A DNA stretch of 64,000 bases from Acidobacteriota bacterium (GTDB taxonomy: Bacteria > Acidobacteriota > Blastocatellia > RBC074), in contig JADJXM010000005.1 of the NCBI GenBank assembly GCA_016715865.1, forward strand, positions 124,001 to 188,000. Reading direction: 5' to 3'. This document shows, in pieces, positions 18,322 to 37,358 of the stretch (positions within the stretch are counted from its first letter, which is position 1; the number at the start of each line of letters is the position of its first letter). The notes under the pieces were generated by a model, which was not told the origin of the DNA, ran no database searches, and saw nothing but the letters and a program-made list of their open reading frames with translations. A program made the position numbers and the translations under genes.

Positions 18322-18945
18322 TTATTTTTCAAGCGTAGCCAGGTATTCTGGCATCGAATTGAGGTTTGTCAAAATTCTTTCGGCGTTTGGCAAATGAGAA
18401 TAGGCTGCAAAATCGACGCGCCGGGTTTTCACCTCGGGGCAAAGGCGGTCAACTTTCAAAATATCTTCGGAAAGCATTCGCTCGACCGGTATAAGGCAGG
18501 CGGGAGAATAGAGCCCGCAGAGCATCTGAATCCGACCTTCGCGATCGACGGGAACCGTCAGGTCAAAACCCGCACCGGGCTCATCAAAATGGATCCCGGT
18601 CAGCAATCGCAGGAAGTCATCAGTAAGGCACGGCAGATCGCAGGCCAGAATCAATGCCGTCTCATGTTGGCTGCATGCTCTGAGCGCAGTGTGGATACCT
18701 CCGAGCGGACCTTTGTGATCGTGCAGGTCGAAAATCAGTTTCGCTCCACGGTTCGTTGCCGTTTCACGATAGCGTGCCGGATCGGGATTGTCATTACTGA
18801 TAATGATATTGAGTTCGCCGGCGACAGTACGAGCCGTCGCCAGGACGATTTCGATCATCGGACGGCCATCGATCTCGATCCATGATTTGTCCCGTCCCAT
18901 TCTGGAACTGTACCCCCCGGCCTGGACGAATGCCTTCATATTCAT
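18322..18945 (-). CDS. mobA: Molybdenum cofactor guanylyltransferase
   Basis: About 207 aa from ATG 18945; an ATG at 18939 is equally plausible. MobA attaches GMP to molybdopterin. The signature AGGYSSRMGRDKSWIEIDG covers the GTP loop and lysine, and LACDLPCLT is the metal-binding motif, followed by a proline-rich acceptor region (VPVDREGRIQMLCGLYSP). The family's usual length is 190-210 aa. It implies Mo-bisMGD enzymes elsewhere in the genome; none is present here. Confidence 0.9.
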   Translation of the reverse strand: MNMKAFVQAGGYSSRMGRDKSWIEIDGRPMIEIVLATARTVAGELNIIISNDNPDPARYRETATNRGAKLIFDLHDHKGPLGGIHTALRACSQHETALILACDLPCLTDDFLRLLTGIHFDEPGAGFDLTVPVDREGRIQMLCGLYSPACLIPVERMLSEDILKVDRLCPEVKTRRVDFAAYSHLPNAERILTNLNSMPEYLATLEK

Positions 18946-19202
18946 AACTGTCTCAGTCGTTCGTTCAAATTGAGATTTGCTGGAGAAGCCCCGCACCCTC
19001 ATTATCCAGCTGTGTCTGACAAGTCTGGCAATTCTTTCAAGTAGGGCAAGATGCTCTCTCCTGTGTTATAGTTTTAATGCTCGAACCGGGGAGATGGCCC
19101 AGGCGCTGCGAAAATACCCGATCACGCCCGTAATTGAAGATCCAGGCTTTAATCCGGCATCATACGCGAGCGGACAGATTGGAACAACGAGGTGTTACAT
19201 CT

Positions 19203-21056
<1,854 letters not shown>

Positions 21057-21080
21057 GGCACAGGCATTCGAAACAAAATC

Positions 21081-21152
21081 ATCCACAAAGGACACGAAGA
21101 ATCACAAAGGTTATCTGACAGCCTTCTTTGTGCTCTCTTTGCTTCGTGGATT
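21081..21152. repeat. Imperfect inverted repeat of CACAAAG-type units
   Basis: The left arm (ATCCACAAAGGACACGAAG...) and right arm (...CTTTGCTTCGTGGAT) are inverted with several mismatches around a 10-nt spacer. The units resemble those of the CGCAAAGG elements, but the core is absent. It lies between two exported-protein genes and could act as a weak terminator. Confidence 0.55.
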
Positions 21153-21193
21153 ATTTTCATCCTAATCTCAGATTCGCATTCACAACCAATCGC

Positions 21194-23404
21194 ATGAGAA
21201 AAATTTCAGTCATCTTATCTATTTCAATAATATTTTTATCGCTCGGGATGATCAGCGCCACGGCCGGCGGCCCCGTCTTCTGGCGCGTAAACACGCAGGC
21301 CGAAGTCGAAAAGGGCGATGCGCAGGGCATTTCGATCGCTGACAACGGAGCGATGACGCTGGCGCCGGCTCTGATCGAGGTCTTCGACACCAAGCAGGCG
21401 TATATCTGGTCCGCGACATCCGATCGAGCTGGCAACATCTTTCTCGGAACAGGCAATGAGGGACGAATCTTCAAGGTCGATCCGGCGGGAAGGGGATCGC
21501 TGCTGTTCAAAACGGCCGAACTGAGCGTCATGGCCATGGTCGTCGATGAAAATGGAAACCTTTATGCCGGAACCTCTCCGGACGGCAAGGTCTACCGCAT
21601 CTCCCCGCGGGGCGAGTCGACGGTCTTTTTCGAGCCGAAGACGAAATACATCTGGTCGCTGGCCATCGATCGTCAGGGGCGACTGCTGGTCGGGACCGGC
21701 GACAAAGGGGAGATATTCCGCGTCGATCCAACGGGGGCCGGCGCGCAACTGGTCAAGACAACTCAGACCAACATCACTGCGCTGCGCATAGACGGGGCAG
21801 GAAATATAATCGCCGGGACCGATCCGGGCGGACTGGTCATGCGAATTTCACAGGACGGCAAGGCCTTCACGCTTTTCGATACGATGCTGCGCGAGATACG
21901 CGATCTGGCAACGGGGAGTCACGGAGAGATCTATGCCCTCGCGCTGGCTGAATCGGCAGGCTCTGGAGCGGCCGCCTCGGCTGCTCCCTCCGCGCCTGAT
22001 GTGAGTTCGCCCGCAATCTCCGCCGCGGGCGACGAGAGCGTCACGATTTCGATCAGCGATCTGCAAGTGGTCGATTCCTCCGCCTCGACCGGCGGCGCCG
22101 CGGCATCAACCTCTTCGGGCGGCACGGGTCAGCTCAAGAGCGCGGTTTACCGGATCGATCCGGGCGGGTGGAGCGATCCTGTCTGGGAGTCAAGGGATGG
22201 AGTAGCCTTCGCTATCGCTCTCGGCGATGATGGCGCGGTCCGCATCGGCACCGGGCAGAAGGGGCGTATTTATGGCGTTTCCGCCGGACAGAAACCCGTC
22301 CTGCTGGCGCAGACCTCCGAGGGTCAGACATCGAGGTTCATTCGTGCCGGCGGTCAGTTGTTTGCGGCTGCTTCGAACCTCGGCAAGCTCTTTCGCCTGA
22401 GCAACGAGACCGCGACAACCGGCAGCTACACTTCATCTGTGCGGGATGCGCAACTGACTGCGCATTGGGGCAGACTATCCTGGGTCGGTGAAGGGGCCAT
22501 CGAATTCCAGACACGGAGCGGCAATACCGCCAAGCCTGATTCCACCTGGAGCGAATGGTCGGCTTCTCTGACAGGTTCCGATGGCGCCGCCATCCCGAGC
22601 CCGCCGGCCAGGTTCATTCAATGGCGCGCGACGCTCAAATCCGGCGGACGCGCATCCGCTCCAAAGCTGCGTGAAGTAACTGTCTCGTACCTTCCGCGAA
22701 ATATCGCACCGACCATCAAAACCCTGACCATCCTTCCGGCGGGAGTCACGCTGCAGGCGCTCCCGCAGCCGCAGGTTGAGGGCTCATCCGACCCGCTCGC
22801 GAGTGAAAGCGGCGCCGTCACACAGATGCCGCAAATGCCTCCACGCAGGACCTTCCAGCGCGGCGCGGTCTCTTTTCAGTGGACGGCCGAAGATCGCAAC
22901 GGCGACTCGCTGCAATACTCCATCTTTTATCGAAATGCCGCCGGCGGAGACTTCTTTACGCTCAAAACCGAACTGCGCGATAACTACTACACAGTCGAGC
23001 CGAACGCGCTGCCTGACGGTCGTTATGTCTTCAGGGTCGCGGTGACCGATGCGCTTTCGAATCCCGAAAACCTGGCGCTTGCCGATCAGATGGAGACTGA
23101 GGCCGTCGAGATCGACAATACCGTTCCTTCCATTACCGTCGAGGGGCCGAAATCGAGCGGTGACCGGGTCGAAGTCGTCTTTCGAGTCACCGATGCGACA
23201 TCGATCATTCGTCGCGCCGAGTACCAGATTGATGGAACAGGCTGGCGATCGGTCTACCCCGCCGACGGGATCGCTGATTCGCGATCGGAAACCTTTAATG
23301 TCAACGTCTCGCTGCCTGATCGAAAGGCTCACGTCATCGCCTTTCGCGTCCTCGACGCCAACTCGAATGTCGGCAGCTCACGGGTTCAGGTCGGACAACC
23401 TTAA
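21194..23404 (+). CDS. Exported beta-propeller protein
   Basis: About 736 aa from ATG 21194, giving a signal peptide (MRKISVILSISIIFLSLG). The first half has repeated blades with the pattern GN.F.GTGN.GRIFKVDPAG, GNLYAGTSPDGKVYRISP and GRLLVGTGDKGEIFRVD, the NHL/SMP-30-like propeller type. A low-complexity Ala/Ser/Gly linker (about residues 250-315) interrupts the propeller, and Fn3-like beta domains follow (VSFQWTAEDRNGDSL, YVFRVAVTD). Probably a periplasmic or surface binding protein; no catalytic residues are recognisable. It ends nine bases before the next gene, suggesting an operon with it. Confidence 0.75.
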   Translation: MRKISVILSISIIFLSLGMISATAGGPVFWRVNTQAEVEKGDAQGISIADNGAMTLAPALIEVFDTKQAYIWSATSDRAGNIFLGTGNEGRIFKVDPAGRGSLLFKTAELSVMAMVVDENGNLYAGTSPDGKVYRISPRGESTVFFEPKTKYIWSLAIDRQGRLLVGTGDKGEIFRVDPTGAGAQLVKTTQTNITALRIDGAGNIIAGTDPGGLVMRISQDGKAFTLFDTMLREIRDLATGSHGEIYALALAESAGSGAAASAAPSAPDVSSPAISAAGDESVTISISDLQVVDSSASTGGAAASTSSGGTGQLKSAVYRIDPGGWSDPVWESRDGVAFAIALGDDGAVRIGTGQKGRIYGVSAGQKPVLLAQTSEGQTSRFIRAGGQLFAAASNLGKLFRLSNETATTGSYTSSVRDAQLTAHWGRLSWVGEGAIEFQTRSGNTAKPDSTWSEWSASLTGSDGAAIPSPPARFIQWRATLKSGGRASAPKLREVTVSYLPRNIAPTIKTLTILPAGVTLQALPQPQVEGSSDPLASESGAVTQMPQMPPRRTFQRGAVSFQWTAEDRNGDSLQYSIFYRNAAGGDFFTLKTELRDNYYTVEPNALPDGRYVFRVAVTDALSNPENLALADQMETEAVEIDNTVPSITVEGPKSSGDRVEVVFRVTDATSIIRRAEYQIDGTGWRSVYPADGIADSRSETFNVNVSLPDRKAHVIAFRVLDANSNVGSSRVQVGQP

Positions 23405-23413
23405 GAGGAGATC

Positions 23414-23917
23414 ATGAAACACAGATTTGTTACGGGCATCATGCTCGCTATTTTCGGAATCCTGCTCTGCGACCAGTCACAGGCCCAGATGGCCCGCAAC
23501 CCCAAACTCAGCTCTCAGGATCAGGCCCTCGCCCAGTCTCAATCGCGTGAAGCCGGCGGAGCGACCGCCGATCTGGTCTATGCCGCCAGACTCGATGTCG
23601 TCCTCAAGGGCAGCTATGACAGCCTCGTCGTCATCTATTCCACACGCGTCAAAGAGGGCAAGGAGTTCTACGGCTTTGTCTACCGCAACGACAAACGCTT
23701 CCCCCTGGTTCTGGACAAGGATGGGCGCGCTCTCAAACAGGGCGATGCCTATTACCGAATCGGACTCAGGCATCTAGAAACAGGGTCTCCCATCCTCAGA
23801 CTGATGGGCTCATTCTCAGATCAGTCAAAACGCGAGATGGTGAGGACCCTCGATTTTCAGTTCGATGGCAATGAATTCGCCCTGATCGGCCAATCAGCTT
23901 TCCCCTTGCCCAAATAA
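23414..23917 (+). CDS. Small exported protein of unknown function
   Basis: 167 aa with a signal peptide (MKHRFVTGIMLAIFGILLCDQSQA). A GAGGAG ribosome site is present and the start lies nine bases after the beta-propeller stop. The mature part is mixed alpha/beta with one charged segment, and no family motif is recognised. Co-expression with the upstream propeller protein suggests a shared envelope role. Confidence 0.7.
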   Translation: MKHRFVTGIMLAIFGILLCDQSQAQMARNPKLSSQDQALAQSQSREAGGATADLVYAARLDVVLKGSYDSLVVIYSTRVKEGKEFYGFVYRNDKRFPLVLDKDGRALKQGDAYYRIGLRHLETGSPILRLMGSFSDQSKREMVRTLDFQFDGNEFALIGQSAFPLPK

Positions 23918-24008
23918 CTGAAAATCTTAAAATACTAATTTTTCACAGTTTTAAATAATTGCTATTAAATAGGTTGCTACCTTATTGAAGTCTTTTTGCG
24001 TAATCTTC

Positions 24009-24037
24009 TTGACAGTGAGACGCTCAAGTTTTATATT
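24009..24037 (+). promoter_or_regulatory. Sigma70-type promoter for hsp20
   Basis: A consensus -35 TTGACA (24009-24014) and -10 TATATT (24032-24037) are separated by 17 bases. Transcription would start near 24044, leaving a leader of about 115 nt before the hsp20 ATG. The motif CGCTCAA occurs twice, at 24021 and 24045, over and after this promoter. Confidence 0.7.
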
Positions 24038-24104
24038 GTCTTTGCGCTCAAACAGGAGAAAAAAGGTGACTGTGTGATAGACGGGAGCGCAAAAGCGTAT
24101 AAAC

Positions 24105-24116
24105 TGGGTTAACCCA
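24105..24116. promoter_or_regulatory. Palindrome TGGGTTAACCCA in the hsp20 leader
   Basis: A perfect 12-bp palindrome in the untranslated leader, about 30 bases before the AGGAGG ribosome site. It could be a repressor operator or a small RNA hairpin. It is not a CIRCE element. Confidence 0.35.
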
Positions 24117-24159
24117 TAAAGATAACAAACCGAAAATCTGAAATTAGGAGGAAAAGCAT

Positions 24160-24651
24160 ATGACCTGGATGATAAAACGTGATCCATTCCAAGAGTTGAA
24201 GAATTTGCGGGAAGAGATGAATCGGGCCTTCAATCCAGTGCCCGGTTTGTTCAATCTGGAAGAGGGATTGCTGAGGGGCCAGTGGAGCCCGAATGTGGAC
24301 ATACGTGAGGACGAGAATGCGATCTATCTGGAAGCGGATCTGCCTGGGCTCAAACCCGGTGATTTCAGGCTTTCGATAGAAAATTACAAGCTGACATTGA
24401 GCGGTGAACGCAGGCTCGAGCACGAGGAGAAGGGTGAGAATTATCACCGCGTCGAGCGCAGCTATGGCAGTTTCACGCGAAGTTTCACTCTGCCGACGAC
24501 CGTCAACATCGATGATGTGAAGGCGGATTTCAAGGATGGAGTGTTGCGCATCTCTATGCCCAAGCGGGAAGAGGTGAAGGCGCGTGAGATTCAGGTGGCG
24601 ATCAAGGGTGCGGACGAAGCCGCCAAATCGAAGGCGGCTGAAGTCAAATAG
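24160..24651 (+). CDS. Hsp20 / alpha-crystallin small heat-shock protein
   Basis: 163 aa with a strong AGGAGG ribosome site. The alpha-crystallin domain spans about residues 45-140: WSPNVDIREDENAIYLEADLPGLK, the LSGERR strand, the VERSYGSFTRSF signature and a final GVLRISMPKR strand. It is an ATP-independent holdase that keeps unfolding proteins soluble for ClpB/DnaK. It has its own promoter and terminator and sits at the head of a chaperone block. A second Hsp20 at 41671 shares most domain motifs. Confidence 0.95.
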   Translation: MTWMIKRDPFQELKNLREEMNRAFNPVPGLFNLEEGLLRGQWSPNVDIREDENAIYLEADLPGLKPGDFRLSIENYKLTLSGERRLEHEEKGENYHRVERSYGSFTRSFTLPTTVNIDDVKADFKDGVLRISMPKREEVKAREIQVAIKGADEAAKSKAAEVK

Positions 24652-24685
24652 TAGTCAAGTAATGGTTGTAACCCGGGTTATGAAC

Positions 24686-24730
24686 AAAAGGCAGGCTTCG
24701 GGTCGGCAGGGCCGCGGGGTCTGCCTTTTT
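24686..24730 (+). terminator. Intrinsic terminator after hsp20
   Basis: Nine-base stem (AAAAGGCAG at 24686 pairing with CTGCCTTTT at 24721) around a GC-rich loop, running directly into five T residues. It separates hsp20 from clpB. Confidence 0.8.
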
Positions 24731-24784
24731 ATCTGTGAAAAAAAAGCCGGCGCTTGAATCCAATAAGATAAGAAGGGTGATGTG

Positions 24785-27391
<2,607 letters not shown>

Positions 27392-27490
27392 TCAGATCAT
27401 CGCCGCGTTGCATTCATCGGATCACGATGCTATTTTGACTTCTTTGGTTGAAACCATTGAAAGCTTGCAGGAGAGGTGGTCAAAGAGTAT

Positions 27491-28204
27491 ATGAGTTCAA
27501 ATGCCGGTAATCATAGTGCCGGGGAAGCCGGACAGGGAACGGCCGGTGATCAGGATCAGGAAAAAGCCACGCCGATCGAGGTTCACGTGACCGATAAACG
27601 TCGCTTTACATCCGAGGGCGATCCCCAGGGAGGGGCTGACGATCCGGTCATGACCGATCCGCAGGATATCACTGCTGATCATGCTGCCGAGGTCGAAGAG
27701 CTTCAGATGAGATTGAAGGAAACAGAAGAGAAGAAGACTGAAGCCGAGCGCCAGGTGAGGGATTTCGCCGAACGTTTTCGACATGCCCAGGCGCAGCTGA
27801 AGGCTGAGACCGAAGAGCAGCGAGCGCGCATGCAGCGCAACTTCGATCAGAAGCTCGAGTCGGCGCGCGGCGAGATAATCGCCGGGCTTCTCGACACGCT
27901 CGACAACCTCAGGCGCGCAGTGGCTGCAGCCGAGAAGAGCGAACACGGCGAGGCCGATTTCGCGGCATTGATGGATGGCGTCAAAGCGACGGCCGGCCTC
28001 TTCGAAACGCGCATGATGAGCATGGGCCTCAAGCCTTTCCAGAGCATCGGCGAGGTCTTCGATCCCGAAATTCACGAGGCTGTCGAAATCGTCCCGGTCC
28101 CGGCCGATCAGGACAATCGCGTGATCGAGGAATACCAGACGGGATATAAATTCGGCGAGAAATTGTTGCGACCTGCGCGCGTTCGCGTCGGCAGGGGGAA
28201 GTAA
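27491..28204 (+). CDS. grpE: GrpE nucleotide exchange factor
   Basis: About 237 aa from ATG 27491; an in-frame GTG at 27476 sits on top of the ribosome site and is less likely. The N-terminus is acidic and disordered, followed by a long coiled coil (about residues 70-140). The C-terminal GrpE head has LDTLDNLRRAV, FGEVFDP-like IGEVFDPEIHEAV and the final strand GYKFGEKLLRPARVRVGRG. It releases ADP from DnaK. No dnaK or dnaJ is in the window, so here grpE is grouped with clpB and groEL. Confidence 0.94.
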   Translation: MSSNAGNHSAGEAGQGTAGDQDQEKATPIEVHVTDKRRFTSEGDPQGGADDPVMTDPQDITADHAAEVEELQMRLKETEEKKTEAERQVRDFAERFRHAQAQLKAETEEQRARMQRNFDQKLESARGEIIAGLLDTLDNLRRAVAAAEKSEHGEADFAALMDGVKATAGLFETRMMSMGLKPFQSIGEVFDPEIHEAVEIVPVPADQDNRVIEEYQTGYKFGEKLLRPARVRVGRGK

Positions 28205-28207
28205 AGA

Positions 28208-28238
28208 AGTTTCCAGTTTCCGGTTTCCGGTTTCCAGT
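28208..28238 (-). repeat. GGAAACT heptamer array, left arm of an inverted pair
   Basis: Four tandem heptamers AGTTTCC/GGTTTCC plus AGT, starting four bases past the grpE stop. An inverted array follows at 28309. Confidence 0.8.
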
Positions 28239-28308
28239 GAGACCCGCTCAACCATGGTTCCTGTTCTTTCCGGTTTTTACAGTTTCACCTATCGACTGAA
28301 ACCTCACT

Positions 28309-28353
28309 TGAAACTGGAAACTTGAAACTGGAAACTTAATCAGACTGGAAACT
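28309..28353 (+). repeat. GGAAACT heptamer array, right arm
   Basis: TGAAACT-GGAAACT-TGAAACT-GGAAACT followed, after ten bases, by another GGAAACT. It is inverted relative to the array at 28208-28238. The whole grpE-groEL gap consists of this pair and its spacer; no CIRCE operator is present. Confidence 0.8.
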
Positions 28354-28381
28354 TTTTTCATACAAAAGGAGCACAGAAAAC

Positions 28382-29983
<1,602 letters not shown>

Positions 29984-30085
29984 CATTGATGACTCATGAC
30001 ATTGTTGACACAATTCTTTGATAAAAGTGATGCTTGACAGTCATTCTTGCGGGCTGTAGCTTAGTTGATAGTCAGGTGCCGGAAG

Positions 30086-30114
30086 TCCGTCAGGCAGCAA
30101 GCCTGCCTGACGGA
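30086..30114. terminator. Strong hairpin in the groEL-clpC intergenic region
   Basis: Perfect 12-bp stem (TCCGTCAGGCAG with its complement) and a 5-nt loop, followed by a second smaller hairpin (CAGGT...ACCTG at about 30119-30134). There is no T tract, so it may be a processing or attenuation structure ahead of the ClpC-like gene and not a classical terminator. Confidence 0.5.
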
Positions 30115-30179
30115 TTTGCAGGTCAATCAACCTGTCAGGAAGTATTCTGATCAGGTTCGAATTTGTGGGGTAAGACGTT

Positions 30180-32441
<2,262 letters not shown>

Positions 32442-32469
32442 CGGTCTTCCGCTGAACTTATAATTATTC

Positions 32470-32511
32470 AAAAGGAGAGATTTGAACACTGGTTCGAGTC
32501 TCTCCTTTTTT
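32470..32511 (+). terminator. Intrinsic terminator after the ClpC-like gene
   Basis: Eleven-base stem AAAAGGAGAGA/TCTCTCCTTTT, extended by partial pairing inside the loop, then a T tract (32506-32511). It closes the chaperone block. Confidence 0.88.
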
Positions 32512-32602
32512 AATCGCCAGGCGCCAGGTTAGCCGGTTGCGCCAAATCAAACAGACAAAAAATTGCAGTGCCATTCAAGGCACGCGACTATTCGGAGGGA
32601 CA

Positions 32603-35371
<2,769 letters not shown>

Positions 35372-35393
35372 CACCATTACATCTCAACAAAAG

Positions 35394-35427
35394 GGACGGG
35401 ATCGACGTTGATATGTTGATCCCGTCC
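35394..35427 (+). terminator. Intrinsic terminator after the M16 peptidase
   Basis: Ten-base stem GGACGGGATC/GATCCCGTCC with a 14-nt loop, followed by TTATTTGTAT. Confidence 0.75.
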
Positions 35428-35439
35428 TTATTTGTATAG

Positions 35440-35594
35440 CCAACGCCAGCTCAAGCTCCCGCCCCCAACCGCATCTCGACGGCCACGAACGACCAGGGAA
35501 CCGTGGGGCTCTCATACGACGCGGCCGGGAATCTGACTCAGGACGGGAGCGCGGTGTATAATGTCGGCGCCGCAACGGACATCAACGGGACGCT
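35440..35594 (+). pseudogene. RHS/YD-repeat protein fragment
   Basis: One reading frame encodes a recognisable RHS repeat: NRISTATNDQG, then GLSYDAAGNLTQDGSAVYN. It begins after an in-frame stop and the repeat pattern is lost after AVYN. No start codon, signal or rest of the gene is present, so this is a remnant of about 50 codons lodged between the M16 terminator and the aminotransferase gene. RHS proteins are large secreted polymorphic toxins or wall proteins; nothing here can be functional. Confidence 0.7.
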
Positions 35595-35617
35595 ACTACT
35601 GAATAAGCAATTTATAA

Positions 35618-36788
35618 ATGTTCTCGTCACGAATCAAATGGGATCTCGCCCCGAACCGGCTCGCTCGACTGATTGCAGAGAAGCGGGCGCGGGGCGAGAT
35701 AATCCTCGATCTGACCGAATCGAACCCGACCCGAGCCGGATTCGAGTATCCCGTAAAAGAGATCCTCGATGCGCTGGCACGTCCGGACTCGATGCTCTAT
35801 GAACCGGCTTCCCGCGGGCTGATGGTCGCGCGCGAAGCCGTTTCACGTTACTACGCCGAGCGCGGGGCCGCAGTCGATCCCGACCGCATTCACCTCACGG
35901 CCAGCACCAGCGAGAGCTATTCCTGGCTTTTCAAATTGCTCACTGATTTCGGGCAATCCGTGCTGATTCCGCATCCGAGTTATCCGCTCTTCGAATTCCT
36001 TGCCGCGCTCGAAGGCGTCGAGCTGAGGCCGTTCAATCTCGATTACATTCACCCTTCAGGCTGGCGGATCGACTTCGATTCGCTCGAACAGGCGATCGAT
36101 GCCGGGACGCGTGCTATCATACTGGTCAATCCGAACAATCCGACCGGGACTTATCTGAAGCAGGACGAACTGGAGCGGCTCAATCTGATCTGCGCGCGCC
36201 ATTCGCTGGCCCTGATCGTCGATGAGGTCTTCAGCGATTATGCGTTCGAAGATGACGGCCGGCGCGTGACTTCGCTGGTAGACAACAGTGAAGTGCTGAC
36301 GTTTGTGCTCAACGGGTTTTCGAAAGTCCTGGCATTGCCGCAGATGAAGCTTGGATGGATCGTCACGGGAGGGACCTCGGGAGGCCGAAGCGATCGAGCG
36401 GCTCGACCTGATAGCGGACACGTTTCTTTCAGTCGGAGCGCCGGTTCAGCACGCAGCAGCAAGCTTGCTGGAATTGCGTGCAGGATTGCAGGGTCAGATC
36501 AGGGATCGTGTTCGAAGGAATTACCGGTCACTGGCTCAGCGAGTGGAGGGGGCAGCGGTCAGGCTGCTGGCGGTGGAAGGCGGATGGTATGCGACACTGG
36601 AAGTCCCGCGGATTCACACTGAAGAGGAATGGGTGCTGAGATTGCTCGAAAAAGATGGAGTGCTGGTCCATCCCGGATATTTCTTCGATTTCCCGCGTGA
36701 TGCGTTCCTGGTTGTCAGCCTGCTGCCATCGCCGGAAATTTTAGATGAAGCTGTTGACCGGATCCTGCGCCTTATCAATGAAAATTGA
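35618..36788 (+). CDS. PLP-dependent class I/II aminotransferase, single-base frameshift
   Basis: The reading frame from 35618 encodes the N-terminal two thirds of a fold-type I aminotransferase: SNPTRAGFEYP, the PNNPTGT turn, DEVFSDYAF with the PLP aspartate, and the Schiff-base lysine in NGFSKVLALPQMKLGW. Homology then continues in the +1 frame (GPREAEAIERLDLIADTFLSV...) to 36788. One extra G at 36371-36373 explains the shift. Corrected length is about 389 aa, normal for the family. Either a sequencing error or a recent mutation. The stop codon is part of repeat element B. The substrate is unknown. Confidence 0.8.
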
Positions 36789-36980
36789 ATCGCAAAGGTC
36801 GCAAAAGGGCAAAGAAATTGAATCGCAGAGACCGCAAAGGGGCAAAGATTTTTGGGGATATGAATATCCGGATTATTGCCCACTGGATATAATTCGAACA
36901 CTGATCTTCCCTGTATATCTTTGCCCCTTTGCGTCCTTTGCGATTTAACCTTTGCCTTCTTTGCGGCCTTTGCGATTCAT
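36783..36980. repeat. Nonamer-array inverted element, copy B
   Basis: Arms made of TTGAATCGCAAAGG and CCGCAAAGG units are inverted around an 89-bp core (36839-36927). The core matches copy C (43224-43312, opposite orientation) at all but one position. The element fills the gap between two convergent genes. The TGA stop of each gene (36786-36788 and 36977-36979) lies in the terminal T/ATGAATCGC unit, so the element supplies both stop codons. Confidence 0.9.
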
Positions 36981-37345
36981 TTCTTCTTATTCTCGGGCTT
37001 CTCTTTCTCGCTCAACTGGTCGATCCTCTTCTGCATTTCTAGCATCTGCTTTTGCATGGTCACGATCTGTTCAGCCAGTGAGAGCTGCTGGCGCTGGGTT
37101 TCGAGGATCGCCTGCGTGAGCAGGCTGGTGTCGGCCGAGGGACTGGCGACGTTGCTCTGCTGCGACCGTTCGATGAAGTCAACTCTCTGTTGCAACTGAT
37201 CGATGCGCCGTTCGATGTTGATCAGGCGAAACTGAACATCCTGCGGGGCGTTGATCGAGGCGGAAGCGGGAGTCGCGATGATCACGAAAACTATGATCGC
37301 TAAGAGGCGAATTCCAGATGGCCGGCGGGATAAAAACTTTTTCAT
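36977..37345 (-). CDS. Small exported coiled-coil protein
   Basis: 122 aa starting at the ATG at 37345, with an upstream GAGGT ribosome site. A signal peptide (LLAIIVFVIIATPASAS) is followed by two heptad-rich coiled-coil segments (RLINIERRIDQLQQRVDFIERS and SLAEQIVTMQKQMLEMQKRIDQL) and a Lys/Glu tail. In the raw sequence it is in frame with the upstream universal stress protein, but that read-through results from a one-base deletion (see the 37359-38218 entry). The separate signal peptide shows it is its own gene. Possibly a periplasmic trimeric or tethering protein; function unknown. Confidence 0.7.
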   Translation of the reverse strand: MKKFLSRRPSGIRLLAIIVFVIIATPASASINAPQDVQFRLINIERRIDQLQQRVDFIERSQQSNVASPSADTSLLTQAILETQRQQLSLAEQIVTMQKQMLEMQKRIDQLSEKEKPENKKK

Positions 37346-37358
37346 GGCGATCAGTACC

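Noticed and set aside
28205..28381. CIRCE (HrcA) operator upstream of groEL
   Set aside because: No TTAGCACTC-N9-GAGTGCTAA sequence; the gap is filled with heptamer arrays.
30051..30135. tRNA-like start (GGGCTGTAGCTTAGTTGA) between groEL and the ClpC-like gene
   Set aside because: The sequence cannot form a cloverleaf: no matching acceptor 3' strand or anticodon arm follows, only a 12-bp hairpin and a smaller one.
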